Below are positions 44,244 to 53,094 of a DNA stretch of 64,000 bases, piece by piece. Made by a program: the position numbers and the translations under genes. Source of the DNA: Citrobacter telavivensis (GTDB taxonomy: Bacteria > Pseudomonadota > Gammaproteobacteria > Enterobacterales > Enterobacteriaceae); NCBI GenBank assembly GCA_009363175.1, contig CP045205.1, positions 3,906,001 through 3,970,000 on the forward strand. Reading direction: 5' to 3'. Under the pieces are notes generated by a model, which saw nothing but the letters and a program-made list of their open reading frames with translations, was not told the DNA's origin and did no database searches. How positions within the stretch are numbered: position 1 is the stretch's first letter; each line of letters starts with the position of its first letter.

Positions 44244-45041
44244 ATGTTGCTTAAAAACAAAGTCGCTGTGATTTTTGGCGGTAGCGGCGCTATCGGAAGC
44301 GCCGTGGCGCGGAATATGGCGCGTGAAGGGGCGCGGGTTTATCTGGTCGCTCGCGGTCAGGAAAAACTGGATCGCGTGGCGCATGAAATTCGTGCCGCAG
44401 CAGGAACCGTTGATACCGCCCTCATCGATGTTCTCGACGAGCAATCGATGAGGACGCAAGTAGCAGAACTGGCGAGCAGGAGCGGCGGCTTCGATATTGT
44501 CGTCAATGCCACCGGTTTTATGCACGACCAGGGTAAGGAGGTCGCGGAATTAACCCTGGACGAGTTTATGCAGGGGATCCGCCCCTTCCTCACCGCTCAG
44601 TTCACTATCGCAAAAGCCGTTACGCCACATATGGGAGGTCAACGCGCGGGGGTGATTCTCAGCGTCGTCGCGCCCGCAGGTGCGATGGCGATCGCAGGCC
44701 ATTCAGGTCACATTGTGGGCTGTGCAGGAGCAGAAGCGTTTGTTAAAGCTCTGGCTGCCGAACTCGCCCCCAGAAATATCCGCGTCATCGGTATTCGTTC
44801 CCATGCGATCGTCGATGCCGTTAAGGCCGGTTCTTATACCGGTGAGATTTTTGCCGCAAAGGCGCAGGAAATGGGATTAACAACAGAAGAATGGCTGGGA
44901 GGGGCAGCGCAAAGCACAATGCTCAAACGCCTGCCAACGCTTGCAGACATCGCCGCGCTCATGAGCTTTCTGGCCTCGGATAACGCCAGCGCCATGACGG
45001 CAACCATTGTGAATATGACCGCCGGCGCCACGACAGGATAA
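44244..45041 (+). CDS. Atypical short-chain dehydrogenase/reductase homologue
   Basis: A 265-residue classical-length SDR with an intact cofactor motif (FGGSGAIG, residues 11-18), a D-V-L-D acidic turn, the NAT element near 88 and Ser140 in ILSVV. At the place of the catalytic YxxxK the sequence reads HIVGC (156-160), so both Tyr and Lys are replaced; this was checked in the DNA (CAC ATT GTG GGC TGT). It may be a non-catalytic binding protein or use another mechanism. It ends 7 bases before the convergent rcdA. K-12 has no gene here. Confidence 0.85.
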   Translation: MLLKNKVAVIFGGSGAIGSAVARNMAREGARVYLVARGQEKLDRVAHEIRAAAGTVDTALIDVLDEQSMRTQVAELASRSGGFDIVVNATGFMHDQGKEVAELTLDEFMQGIRPFLTAQFTIAKAVTPHMGGQRAGVILSVVAPAGAMAIAGHSGHIVGCAGAEAFVKALAAELAPRNIRVIGIRSHAIVDAVKAGSYTGEIFAAKAQEMGLTTEEWLGGAAQSTMLKRLPTLADIAALMSFLASDNASAMTATIVNMTAGATTG

Positions 45042-45048
45042 CGGAACC

Positions 45049-45585
45049 TCACCCGGCGATACGTTTAACCATCAGTAGGATCTCTTCGCGCGTCATCGGT
45101 GTCCGGTCGGTCACAAAATGCAGCGTCATCCCTTCAATAAAGGCGTCCAGCGCACGCGCAGTACCCGGTTCGAACCACCGGGAGAGCGTTTGCTGGCTGC
45201 GCTGCATCCAGTTTTGCATCACCGTTTTTAACGCAGGTTTGCGATTGGCAAAGGCATACAGTTGATACATCAGTTCCATATTATCCGGCGTGGTAACCTG
45301 AGAACTGTAGATCATGTCGGCGATCGCGTGACACGCCCCCTCTTCGTCCGGAACCTGCGTAAAAAAGTCCTGATACTGCACGGACATCGTCTGCGTAAAC
45401 TGCGTGAATGCTTCGGTCAGCAACTCTTCGATGCCGGAAAAATAGTAGGTCAGCGATCCCAGTGGCACGCCGGCCATCGCGGCGATTTTTCGGTGCGTCA
45501 CTGCATGAATGCCATGCACTTTCACTGCTTCCAGCGTCGCGGCAACGATTTTCTCTCGCCGCTGCGGATCGTTAGCACGTCGCAC
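45049..45585 (-). CDS. rcdA: TetR-family biofilm regulator RcdA
   Basis: A 178-residue TetR regulator (YbjK). N-terminal HTH (GIHAVTHRKIAAMAGVPLGS) and the conserved dimer domain (MYQLYAFANRKPALKTVMQ). In E. coli it activates csgD and other stress genes. Start GTG 45585, with AGAGGAA 8 bases upstream, gives the E. coli length; the ATG ten codons upstream is unlikely. Divergent from ybjJ. Confidence 0.94.
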   Translation of the reverse strand: MRRANDPQRREKIVAATLEAVKVHGIHAVTHRKIAAMAGVPLGSLTYYFSGIEELLTEAFTQFTQTMSVQYQDFFTQVPDEEGACHAIADMIYSSQVTTPDNMELMYQLYAFANRKPALKTVMQNWMQRSQQTLSRWFEPGTARALDAFIEGMTLHFVTDRTPMTREEILLMVKRIAG

Positions 45586-45668
45586 GTTTATTCCTCTCAA
45601 CAGGTTTATGTACAAATGTACACAAGCTTGATAATGTTGTCTTCTCTCTTTTATGCCGATCTGGAATT

Positions 45669-46877
45669 ATGACTGCCATCTCTTCACGCAAAGCCCTGCA
45701 ACGCCGAACCTGGGCACTTTTTATGTTCTTCTTTTTGCCCGGCCTGCTTATGGCCTCCTGGGCCACACGTACGCCAGCCATTCGTGACACGCTCTCGGTC
45801 TCGACGGCGGAAATGGGGGCGGTGCTGTTTGGCCTCTCAATAGGTTCGATGAGCGGTATCCTTTGTTCGGCCTGGCTGGTGAAACGATTTGGCACGCGCA
45901 AAGTGATTCGCACTACGATGTCCTGCGCGATTGTGGGGATGCTGGTGCTGAGTCTGGCGCTATGGTTGACCTCCCCACTGTTGTTTGCGCTGGGTTTAGG
46001 TGTGTTCGGTGCCAGTTTTGGCTCCGCGGAAGTGGCGATCAATATTGAAGGGGCGGCCGTCGAACGGGAGATGAACAAAACCGTGCTGCCGATGATGCAT
46101 GGATTTTACAGCTTCGGCACGCTGGCGGGCGCGGGCGTCGGGATGGCACTGACGGCCTTTGGCGTCGCGGCAACCACCCATATTGTGCTGGCCTCGCTGG
46201 TGGCGATTGCGCCGGTTTTTATTGCGATCAAAGCCATTCCCGACGGAACAGGCAAAAACGCCAGTGACGGTTCTCATCCCGAAGAGAAAGGCGTTCCCTT
46301 CTGGCGTGATATTCAGTTGCTGCTGATTGGCGTTGTGGTGCTGGCGATGGCGTTTGCTGAAGGCTCCGCCAACGACTGGTTACCGCTGCTGATGGTGGAC
46401 GGCCACGGGTTTAGCCCAACGTCAGGTTCACTGATTTACGCGGGCTTCACGCTCGGGATGACCGTCGGGCGCTTTACCGGCGGCTGGTTTATTGACCGCT
46501 ACAGTCGCGTGGCGGTGGTGCGCGCCAGCGCCCTGATGGGAGCGCTTGGAATCGGTTTGATTATTTTCGTCGACAGCGCCTGGGTGGCAGGCGTCTCCGT
46601 GGTACTGTGGGGCCTGGGGGCATCGCTCGGCTTCCCGTTAACGATTTCAGCGGCCAGCGACACGGGGCCGGATGCGCCCACGCGCGTCAGCGTCGTGGCA
46701 ACCACCGGCTATCTGGCATTTCTCGTTGGCCCTCCGCTGCTGGGCTACCTCGGTGAGCACTACGGCTTACGCAGCGCCATGCTGGTGGTGCTGGCGCTGG
46801 TGCTGCTGGCCGCAGTTGTCGCCAGAGCCGTTGCTAAACCACATTCAACTACGCAATCTGCGATGGAGAAGGGATAA
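45669..46877 (+). CDS. ybjJ: MFS transporter YbjJ
   Basis: A 402-residue major-facilitator protein with 12 hydrophobic segments, E. coli length. MFS loop motif KRFGTRKVIR between helices 2 and 3 and GRFTGGWFIDRYSR in the second half. Substrate unknown. It is joined to ybjI by TAAATG with no gap, so the two are co-transcribed. Confidence 0.93.
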   Translation: MTAISSRKALQRRTWALFMFFFLPGLLMASWATRTPAIRDTLSVSTAEMGAVLFGLSIGSMSGILCSAWLVKRFGTRKVIRTTMSCAIVGMLVLSLALWLTSPLLFALGLGVFGASFGSAEVAINIEGAAVEREMNKTVLPMMHGFYSFGTLAGAGVGMALTAFGVAATTHIVLASLVAIAPVFIAIKAIPDGTGKNASDGSHPEEKGVPFWRDIQLLLIGVVVLAMAFAEGSANDWLPLLMVDGHGFSPTSGSLIYAGFTLGMTVGRFTGGWFIDRYSRVAVVRASALMGALGIGLIIFVDSAWVAGVSVVLWGLGASLGFPLTISAASDTGPDAPTRVSVVATTGYLAFLVGPPLLGYLGEHYGLRSAMLVVLALVLLAAVVARAVAKPHSTTQSAMEKG

Positions 46878-47690
46878 ATGGGTATTAAGTTAATTGCAGT
46901 CGATATGGATGGCACCTTTCTGAGCGATCAAAAGACCTATAATCGCGAACGTTTTCTGGCGCAGTATCAGCAGATGAAGGCACAGGGTATTCGTTTTGCG
47001 GTCGCCAGCGGCAACCAGTATTACCAGCTTATCTCTTTCTTTCCCGAGATTGCCCATGAGATCTCCTTTGTCGCGGAAAACGGCGGTTGGGTGGTGAGCG
47101 AAGGTCAGGATATCTTCAATGGCGATCTGGCGAAGTCCGACTTTACCGCCATTGTCGATCATCTGTTGACCCGTGCCGACGTAGAGATCATCGCCTGCGG
47201 TAAGAACAGCGCGTATACCCTGAAAGCGTACAACGACGAGATGAAAGCCACTGCGGGTATGTACTATCACCGCCTTGAGTTCGTGGATGACTTCGACAAT
47301 ATCAATGATGTGTTCTTCAAATTTGGCCTCAACATCTCTGACGATCGGATCCCGGAAGTTCAGCAAGCCCTGCACGACGCCATTGGCGATATCATGGTAC
47401 CCGTTCACACCGGCTATGGCAGCATCGATCTCATTATCCCCGGCGTACACAAAGCGAACGGTCTGCGCCTGCTCCAGCAGCGTTGGGGAATTGATGATAA
47501 CGACGTGGTGGTGTTTGGCGACGGCGGCAACGATCTTGAAATGCTACGCCAGGCGGGCTTCAGTTTTGCGATGGAAAATGCGGCGGATGTGGTGGCGAAG
47601 GCCGCGAAATACCGCGCAGGCTCGAACAACAAAGAAGGTGTCCTGGACATCATTGATTGCGTGCTGAAGAACGACGCGCCGTTTAATTAA
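46878..47690 (+). CDS. ybjI: HAD (Cof) family sugar/flavin phosphatase YbjI
   Basis: A 270-residue HAD hydrolase of the Cof subfamily: nucleophile motif DMDGTFLSD at the N-terminus, Lys in the cap-following part and GDGGNDLEML at the C-terminus. E. coli YbjI dephosphorylates FMN, the riboflavin intermediate 5-amino-6-ribitylamino-uracil phosphate and sugar phosphates. AAGGG lies inside the end of ybjJ. Confidence 0.95.
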   Translation: MGIKLIAVDMDGTFLSDQKTYNRERFLAQYQQMKAQGIRFAVASGNQYYQLISFFPEIAHEISFVAENGGWVVSEGQDIFNGDLAKSDFTAIVDHLLTRADVEIIACGKNSAYTLKAYNDEMKATAGMYYHRLEFVDDFDNINDVFFKFGLNISDDRIPEVQQALHDAIGDIMVPVHTGYGSIDLIIPGVHKANGLRLLQQRWGIDDNDVVVFGDGGNDLEMLRQAGFSFAMENAADVVAKAAKYRAGSNNKEGVLDIIDCVLKNDAPFN

Positions 47691-47721
47691 CGCCTGCCAG
47701 GTCTAAAATAGCGTCATTCAC

Positions 47722-47757
47722 CAGGCCGGATAAGGTGTTTACACCGCCATCCGGCTT
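47722..47757. repeat. REP element between ybjI and mdfA
   Basis: AGGCCGGATAAGGTG and CACCGCCATCCGGCTTTA: a single REP palindrome between convergent genes that may also terminate transcription. Confidence 0.7.
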
Positions 47758-47779
47758 TATTGCCTGATAGCGGGCACCA

Positions 47780-49012
47780 TTACCCTTCCCGCGTATTTCC
47801 GACCTGTTTATCTTTCAGGAAGATAAACATCAGCAGCAGCCACAGGATACCGTTTGCCAGGTTAAACAGGCTGAACAGGCCGTTTCCTCCGCCCAGCCAG
47901 GCGTATTTGCTCAGCTCAATTCCGACGGTAAAGATCAGCATTTGCAGCATCCCCATCGCCGCAGAAACCGTGCCTTTACTCATGTCGCTGGCGAACAGCG
48001 TGAGGCGCACCAGTCCGGCGTTTGCCACGCCGATGCCGAAAGCGTAAACGCTCAGTCCTGCCGTCATCCACAGGTAGGCGTGAGACGCGACCACCGTTGC
48101 CGCTGCGGCGATAACCAGCCCGAGCACAATCGGCCAGCCGCCCATGATGATGAGCGAACGCACCGTACGTCGCGAGGTCAGGCGCGCCAGCACCAGATTC
48201 CCTGCAATCAGCGCACCAAAAATCGGTACCTGTAGCAGGCCATACTCGTAGCTACTGAGCTGCTCACCGCTGATGATGATAATCGGCGACTGGGCAATCC
48301 AGGCCAGCAGCGGCAGGCTGACAAATCCCAGCGCCAGCGCGCCGGCGACAAAGCGACCATTCTTCAGCACCAGTTTGTAATCGCTGCCCAACGCCTTCAG
48401 GGACAGCGGTTCGCCGATTCGTGTGGCCGTCTCCGGCATCGCACGCTGCAGGCCAAAGAAGGCGACTGCCGCCAGTGCCGCGAACAGCACAAACATGCCT
48501 TCCCACGGCAGGACATGCACCCAGGCGGCCCCCACCAGGGGTCCCAGCAGCGGCGCTATTAGCGCGACGTTCGCCATCAGCGCCGTGATTTTGATACACA
48601 CCGCCTCTTCAAAGGACTCCTGAATGGCCGCATAGCCCACTGCGCCAATGAAGCACAGGCTGATACCCTGCAAAAAACGCAGCAGCGTAAACTGTTCAAT
48701 GCTTTGCGCCAACAGCGTGGCCAGACAGGTCACAATAAACCACACTACGCCCGCTAACATCACCGGACGGCGACCTATTCGATCCGACAACGGCCCTAGC
48801 AGCCATTGCAGAAACATCCCCCCGGCCAGATAGGCGGTCATGGAGGTCGGAACCCAGTCTATTCCCGCCTGAAATTGTTCCACCACCGCCAGCATGCCGG
48901 GTTGGATCATATCGTTGCCAATGTAGGTGGAAAATTCGTAGAGCACCAGACAGAGAGGGAAAAGCAGCGCCTGACGTCCAAGACGGGCACCTTGTTGTAA
49001 ACGGTTTTGCAT
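47780..49012 (-). CDS. mdfA: Multidrug efflux MFS transporter MdfA
   Basis: A 410-residue drug:H+ antiporter of E. coli length. The membrane-embedded acidic residue region (LYEFSTYIGNDMIQPGMLAV) and the MFS motif DRIGRRPVML are intact; the first loop of motif C is near APLLGPLVGA. It exports chloramphenicol and cationic drugs in E. coli. The frame is open 17 codons upstream; ATG 49012 is chosen by homology. Confidence 0.96.
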   Translation of the reverse strand: MQNRLQQGARLGRQALLFPLCLVLYEFSTYIGNDMIQPGMLAVVEQFQAGIDWVPTSMTAYLAGGMFLQWLLGPLSDRIGRRPVMLAGVVWFIVTCLATLLAQSIEQFTLLRFLQGISLCFIGAVGYAAIQESFEEAVCIKITALMANVALIAPLLGPLVGAAWVHVLPWEGMFVLFAALAAVAFFGLQRAMPETATRIGEPLSLKALGSDYKLVLKNGRFVAGALALGFVSLPLLAWIAQSPIIIISGEQLSSYEYGLLQVPIFGALIAGNLVLARLTSRRTVRSLIIMGGWPIVLGLVIAAAATVVASHAYLWMTAGLSVYAFGIGVANAGLVRLTLFASDMSKGTVSAAMGMLQMLIFTVGIELSKYAWLGGGNGLFSLFNLANGILWLLLMFIFLKDKQVGNTREG

Positions 49013-49305
49013 GCAATCTCTTCGACAGTAAAAATCGCGCAAAGTGTAATGAAAGTGCCTCACCTGAGATAGTGAATTATGTCTGGTAAAGGCAAAATGC
49101 GCACATTTTTACACGCTCATTGAAAATCCGCCCCTGGGTTTAAGGTTAATCTAAGTTACTGCTGCTACTCTGGGGTAAATCGCGAGCGGTGTCTGAAACA
49201 CCTTCAATTTACAGGTAAATAAGACTATCCCTCTTTACCCCGAGGATGGACACTTTTATTCTCGCCCTGCCTGGATATTCATTAAACGTACTGAGTCTGA
49301 ATGCT

Positions 49306-49914
49306 ATGCTGGAAAATATTAACTATTCGCTGTTCTACTTAATCAATGCCACGCCGGACTCGGCATCGTGGATGATTTCCCTTGCCATTTTTATCGCCAA
49401 AGATCTGATTAACAGCGTCCCGCTGTTAGCCGTTGTCCTCTGGCTGTGGGGACCGCGCGAACAGGTTTGCGCACAGCGGCAGATGATCGTCAAAATGGCG
49501 ATGGCGCTGGTGGTCAGCCTGCTGGTGTCCTGGGTAATGGGACATCTGTTCCCGCACGACCGTCCGTTTGCCGATCACATTGGCTATAATTATCTCCAGC
49601 ATGCGGCTGATGACTCGTTCCCCAGCGATCATGGCACGGTGATTTTCACCTTCGCGCTGGCGTTTTTGCTCTGGCATCGTCTCTGGTCCGGCGTTCTGCT
49701 GATGGCGCTGGCCGTGACCATCGCCTGGTCCCGAGTGTATCTCGGCGTACACTGGCCGCTCGACATGCTCGGCGGACTGCTGGCGGGGATGATCGGCTGT
49801 CTGAGCGCGCAGATTTTGTGGCAAAAATTCGGCCCGGCCCTCTATCGTGGCCTGCAATATTGTTACCGTATCTGCTTCGCCCTGCCGATTCGTAAAGGCT
49901 GGGTGCGTGACTAA
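49306..49914 (+). CDS. ybjG: Undecaprenyl-diphosphate phosphatase YbjG
   Basis: A 202-residue PAP2 membrane phosphatase. Signature parts: HDRPFADH, PSDHGT, SRVYLGVHWPLD. It recycles C55-PP to C55-P on the periplasmic side. Start uncertain: ATG 49306 is homologous to E. coli, while the frame is open to ATG 49246 (222 residues). About four residues longer than E. coli because of an insertion near EQVC. Confidence 0.95.
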   Translation: MLENINYSLFYLINATPDSASWMISLAIFIAKDLINSVPLLAVVLWLWGPREQVCAQRQMIVKMAMALVVSLLVSWVMGHLFPHDRPFADHIGYNYLQHAADDSFPSDHGTVIFTFALAFLLWHRLWSGVLLMALAVTIAWSRVYLGVHWPLDMLGGLLAGMIGCLSAQILWQKFGPALYRGLQYCYRICFALPIRKGWVRD

Positions 49915-49985
49915 ACGAAGGAAAAAAGAGTAATATTAGGCACTCTGTAGCGGACAGAGCGCTTAATTATTCATCCAGGGGAATT

Positions 49986-50744
49986 ATGGAAACACGTCGC
50001 GAAGAGCGTATTGGTCAATTGCTGCAGGCGCTGAAACGCAGCGATAAGCTCCATCTTAAGGAAGCCGCGACCCTGCTGGGCGTCTCTGAAATGACCATTC
50101 GTCGCGACCTGAATAACAACAGCGCGCCGGTGGTGCTGTTAGGTGGTTATATTGTGCTGGAACCCCGCAGCGCCAGCCACTATCTGCTCAGCGATCAAAA
50201 GTCCCGTCTGGTGGAAGAAAAGCGTCGCGCGGCGCAACTGGCAGCAAATCTGGTGCAGCCACATCAAACGCTGTTTTTTGACTGCGGCACCACCACACCG
50301 TGGATCATCGAAGCTATCGATAATGACATCCCGTTTACTGCTGTCTGCTATTCCCTGAATACGTTTCTGGCGTTGCAGGAAAAACCGCTCTGTCGGGCGA
50401 TCCTCTCTGGCGGCGAATTCCACGCCAGCAATGCGATTTTCAAACCGCTTGATGCCAGGGAAACGTTAAACACGATCTGTCCGGATATTGCCTTCTACTC
50501 GGCGGCGGGCATCCACATCAGTAAAGGGGCGACCTGTTTTAATCTGGAAGAGTTGCCGGTGAAACACTGGGCGATGTCGATGGCTCAGTACCACGTGCTG
50601 GTGGTTGATCACAGCAAATTTGGTAAGGTCCGTCCGGCGCGGATGGGGGATTTAAAGCACTTTGACGCGGTGATCAGCGACAGTTGCCCTGACGATGAAT
50701 TTGTCAGCTTCGCCAAAGCACAGCGGATTACGCTGATGTACTAA
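49986..50744 (+). CDS. deoR: Deoxyribose operon repressor DeoR
   Basis: A 252-residue repressor: N-terminal HTH (LHLKEAATLLGVSEMTIRRD) and a C-terminal sugar-phosphate-sensing domain with FDCGTTTPW. It represses deoCABD, nupG and tsx until deoxyribose-5-phosphate binds. CCAGGGGAATT precedes the ATG. Confidence 0.97.
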   Translation: METRREERIGQLLQALKRSDKLHLKEAATLLGVSEMTIRRDLNNNSAPVVLLGGYIVLEPRSASHYLLSDQKSRLVEEKRRAAQLAANLVQPHQTLFFDCGTTTPWIIEAIDNDIPFTAVCYSLNTFLALQEKPLCRAILSGGEFHASNAIFKPLDARETLNTICPDIAFYSAAGIHISKGATCFNLEELPVKHWAMSMAQYHVLVVDHSKFGKVRPARMGDLKHFDAVISDSCPDDEFVSFAKAQRITLMY

Positions 50745-50785
50745 TTGCCGCTTGCCGGACAGGCGTCAGCGCTATCCGGCAATCC
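50745..50785. repeat. REP-like palindrome between deoR and dacC
   Basis: TTGCCGCTTGCCGGACAGGC and GCGCTATCCGGCAA flank a short loop in the gap between the convergent stops. Confidence 0.6.
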
Positions 50786-50793
50786 ACAAACGC

Positions 50794-51996
50794 TTAAGAG
50801 AACCAGCTACCGAACCACTGATGGAATTTCATCAGCACGAAATCCCACATCCGGCCAAAGAACCCGCCCTCTTCTACCGCTTCCATCACGATCAGCGGAC
50901 GCTGTTCAATCGACTTGCCGTTCAGTTGGAAATCAATGGTCCCAACCACCTGGCCTTTTTTCAGCGGCGCGGTGAGTTGCGGTTCGGTCAGCGTAAAGCT
51001 GGCTTTCAGGTTTTTCAACTGACCACGCGGAATGGTCACGGAACCGGCTTCACCCGCCCCCAGGTTCACCTCACTCTTGTCACCAAACCAGACGCGCTGG
51101 GTCACAAAGGTGGCATCCGGTTTGATAGGCGTTACGGTCTCAAAGAAGCGGAAGCCCCAGGTCAGCAATTTTTCTGATTCATTAAAACGGATACGGTCGG
51201 TTTTGGTGCCCAGCACAACCGAAATAAGCCGCATATCCCCCTGGGTGGCCGACGCGACCAGGTTGTATCCGGCTCCCGCCGTGGTGCCTGTTTTCATGCC
51301 ATCAACGTTAAGGCTGGAACTCCAGAGCAGACGGTTACGGTTGGGCTGGCGAATCTTGTTAAAAGTGAACTCTTTCTCTTTATGAATCGCATACTCTTCC
51401 GGTACATCATGGATCAGCGCTTTACCCAGCAGCGCCATGTCGCGCGCGGTGCTGAACTGGCCCGGCGCATCCAGACCGTGTACCGTCTGGAAAGTGGTGT
51501 TTGTCAGCCCGAGCTTTTTCGCATAGCCGTTCATCAAACCGATAAACGACTCCTGGCTGCCCGCAACATAGTCTGCAAGCGCGATACAGGCGTCGTTGCC
51601 GGACTGAATAATCACGCCTTTATTGAGATCGGAAACCGCCACCTGATCGCCAGGTTTCAGGAACATGACCGAGGAGCCGCGCAGCGCCGGGTTACCGGTC
51701 GCCCAGGCGTCTTTGCCTATCGTCACCATGTCGGTCAGTTTAATTTTCCCTGCTTTTAGCGCCTGTCCCACCACATAGCTGGTCATGATTTTCGTCAGAC
51801 TGGCAGGATCCAGCTTCTCATCGGCATTGCCTTCTGCCAGTACCTTACCGCTGGAGTAATCCATTAAAATCCACGCGCGCGCATCGACGCCTGGCGCGTC
51901 AATCGTCTGTTCCGCCGCCATCACCGTTGGCGCGAAGAGAAATAAAAGTGCTGAACCCGCTGCGAAATTACGAAGGGAAGAAACGTATTGCGTCAT
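50794..51996 (-). CDS. dacC: D-alanyl-D-alanine carboxypeptidase DacC (PBP6a)
   Basis: A 400-residue penicillin-binding protein with signal peptide (ends VMAA), the serine motif SLTK (Ser66), SGN in IIQSGNDA, KTGTT, and a C-terminal amphipathic membrane anchor (FVLMKFHQWFGSWFS). It trims the terminal D-Ala of peptidoglycan stem peptides. ATG 51996 gives the E. coli length; seven upstream codons are not conserved. Confidence 0.97.
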   Translation of the reverse strand: MTQYVSSLRNFAAGSALLFLFAPTVMAAEQTIDAPGVDARAWILMDYSSGKVLAEGNADEKLDPASLTKIMTSYVVGQALKAGKIKLTDMVTIGKDAWATGNPALRGSSVMFLKPGDQVAVSDLNKGVIIQSGNDACIALADYVAGSQESFIGLMNGYAKKLGLTNTTFQTVHGLDAPGQFSTARDMALLGKALIHDVPEEYAIHKEKEFTFNKIRQPNRNRLLWSSSLNVDGMKTGTTAGAGYNLVASATQGDMRLISVVLGTKTDRIRFNESEKLLTWGFRFFETVTPIKPDATFVTQRVWFGDKSEVNLGAGEAGSVTIPRGQLKNLKASFTLTEPQLTAPLKKGQVVGTIDFQLNGKSIEQRPLIVMEAVEEGGFFGRMWDFVLMKFHQWFGSWFS

Positions 51997-52242
51997 AAAT
52001 GCCACCCGAGTATCCATTCAAAAAATATACGTCATACCACCGTATAATAAGTGCGGTGAGTAATAACGCACTAAGAAGCGTAAGGGAACCGTAAGTTGGT
52101 AAAGTTTTTAAAGTTTATGCAATAACCCCTCGCTACGCTGCAACTGAGAGGAATTTTTTGTTGGCTGTTGCGTAAATGTTGGGTTTATCTCACCATGTGG
52201 AGTGAACGCAGCCCTGAGGCTGTCCATTTTTGAGGGGTAATT
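51997..52242. other. dacC-gstB intergenic region
   Basis: 246 bases between divergent genes; holds both promoters. No gene or clear operator found. Confidence 0.4.
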
Positions 52243-52869
52243 ATGATTACGCTGTGGGGCAGGAATAACTCAACCAACGTCAAGAAAGTGTTGTGGACGC
52301 TCGAAGAACTGGAATTGCCGTTTAACCATATCCTGGCGGGAGGACAGTTTGGCCTGAACCACGACGCAGACTATCTGGCGATGAACCCAAACGGTCTGGT
52401 GCCTTTGCTGCGTGATGATGAAAGCGATCTGCTGCTGTGGGAATCCAACGCCATCGTACGTTATCTGGCTGCACAGTATGGACAAAAACGTCTGTGGGTC
52501 GAGTCTCCGGCGCGTCGGGCGGAAGGCGAAAAATGGATGGACTGGGCTAATCAAACCTTGAGTCCGGCGCACCGCGTGGTGCTTTTTGGTTTAGTGAGAA
52601 CGCCGCCGGAACAGCGCGATCGCGCCGCCATTGATGCGGGAGCGAAGCGCTGCGACGAGCTGTTTGCAATCCTCGATGCAGCACTGGCTAACCAGCCCTG
52701 GTTTTCAGGTAACGAGTTTGGCACCGGTGATATCGCCATCGCCCCGTTCGTCTACAACCTGTACAACGTGGGGCTGACGTGGACGCCGCGTCAGCATCTT
52801 GAGCGCTGGTACCAGCAACTCAGCGAACGCCCGGCATTTCGTAAAACGGTCATGATTCCGGTCAGCTAA
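52243..52869 (+). CDS. gstB: Glutathione S-transferase GstB
   Basis: A 208-residue GST: N-terminal thioredoxin-like domain (RNNSTNVKKVLWTLEEL, then ESNAIVRYL for glutathione binding) and an all-helical C-terminal domain. E. coli GstB (YliJ) dehalogenates bromoacetate. AGGGGTAA precedes the ATG. Confidence 0.96.
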   Translation: MITLWGRNNSTNVKKVLWTLEELELPFNHILAGGQFGLNHDADYLAMNPNGLVPLLRDDESDLLLWESNAIVRYLAAQYGQKRLWVESPARRAEGEKWMDWANQTLSPAHRVVLFGLVRTPPEQRDRAAIDAGAKRCDELFAILDAALANQPWFSGNEFGTGDIAIAPFVYNLYNVGLTWTPRQHLERWYQQLSERPAFRKTVMIPVS

Positions 52870-53094
52870 GTCATTCAGGTGCGCGGTCTGCTGCCGCGTG
52901 CCTGTGTTCCGTCAAAATCATCATTCACGCTTATCATTTTTTTCTTTATATTTCATCACATTATCCTTCCACGACTCCCTCTCAGAATACGGTACTGAAT
53001 TCGTGAAGCGCTTTGCAGAAAGTCGCTGCGGCCATTGCCGCAAATTCGAAACTCATAAACATTAGCGAGCAAACTATCTGCATGGAGACCAACG

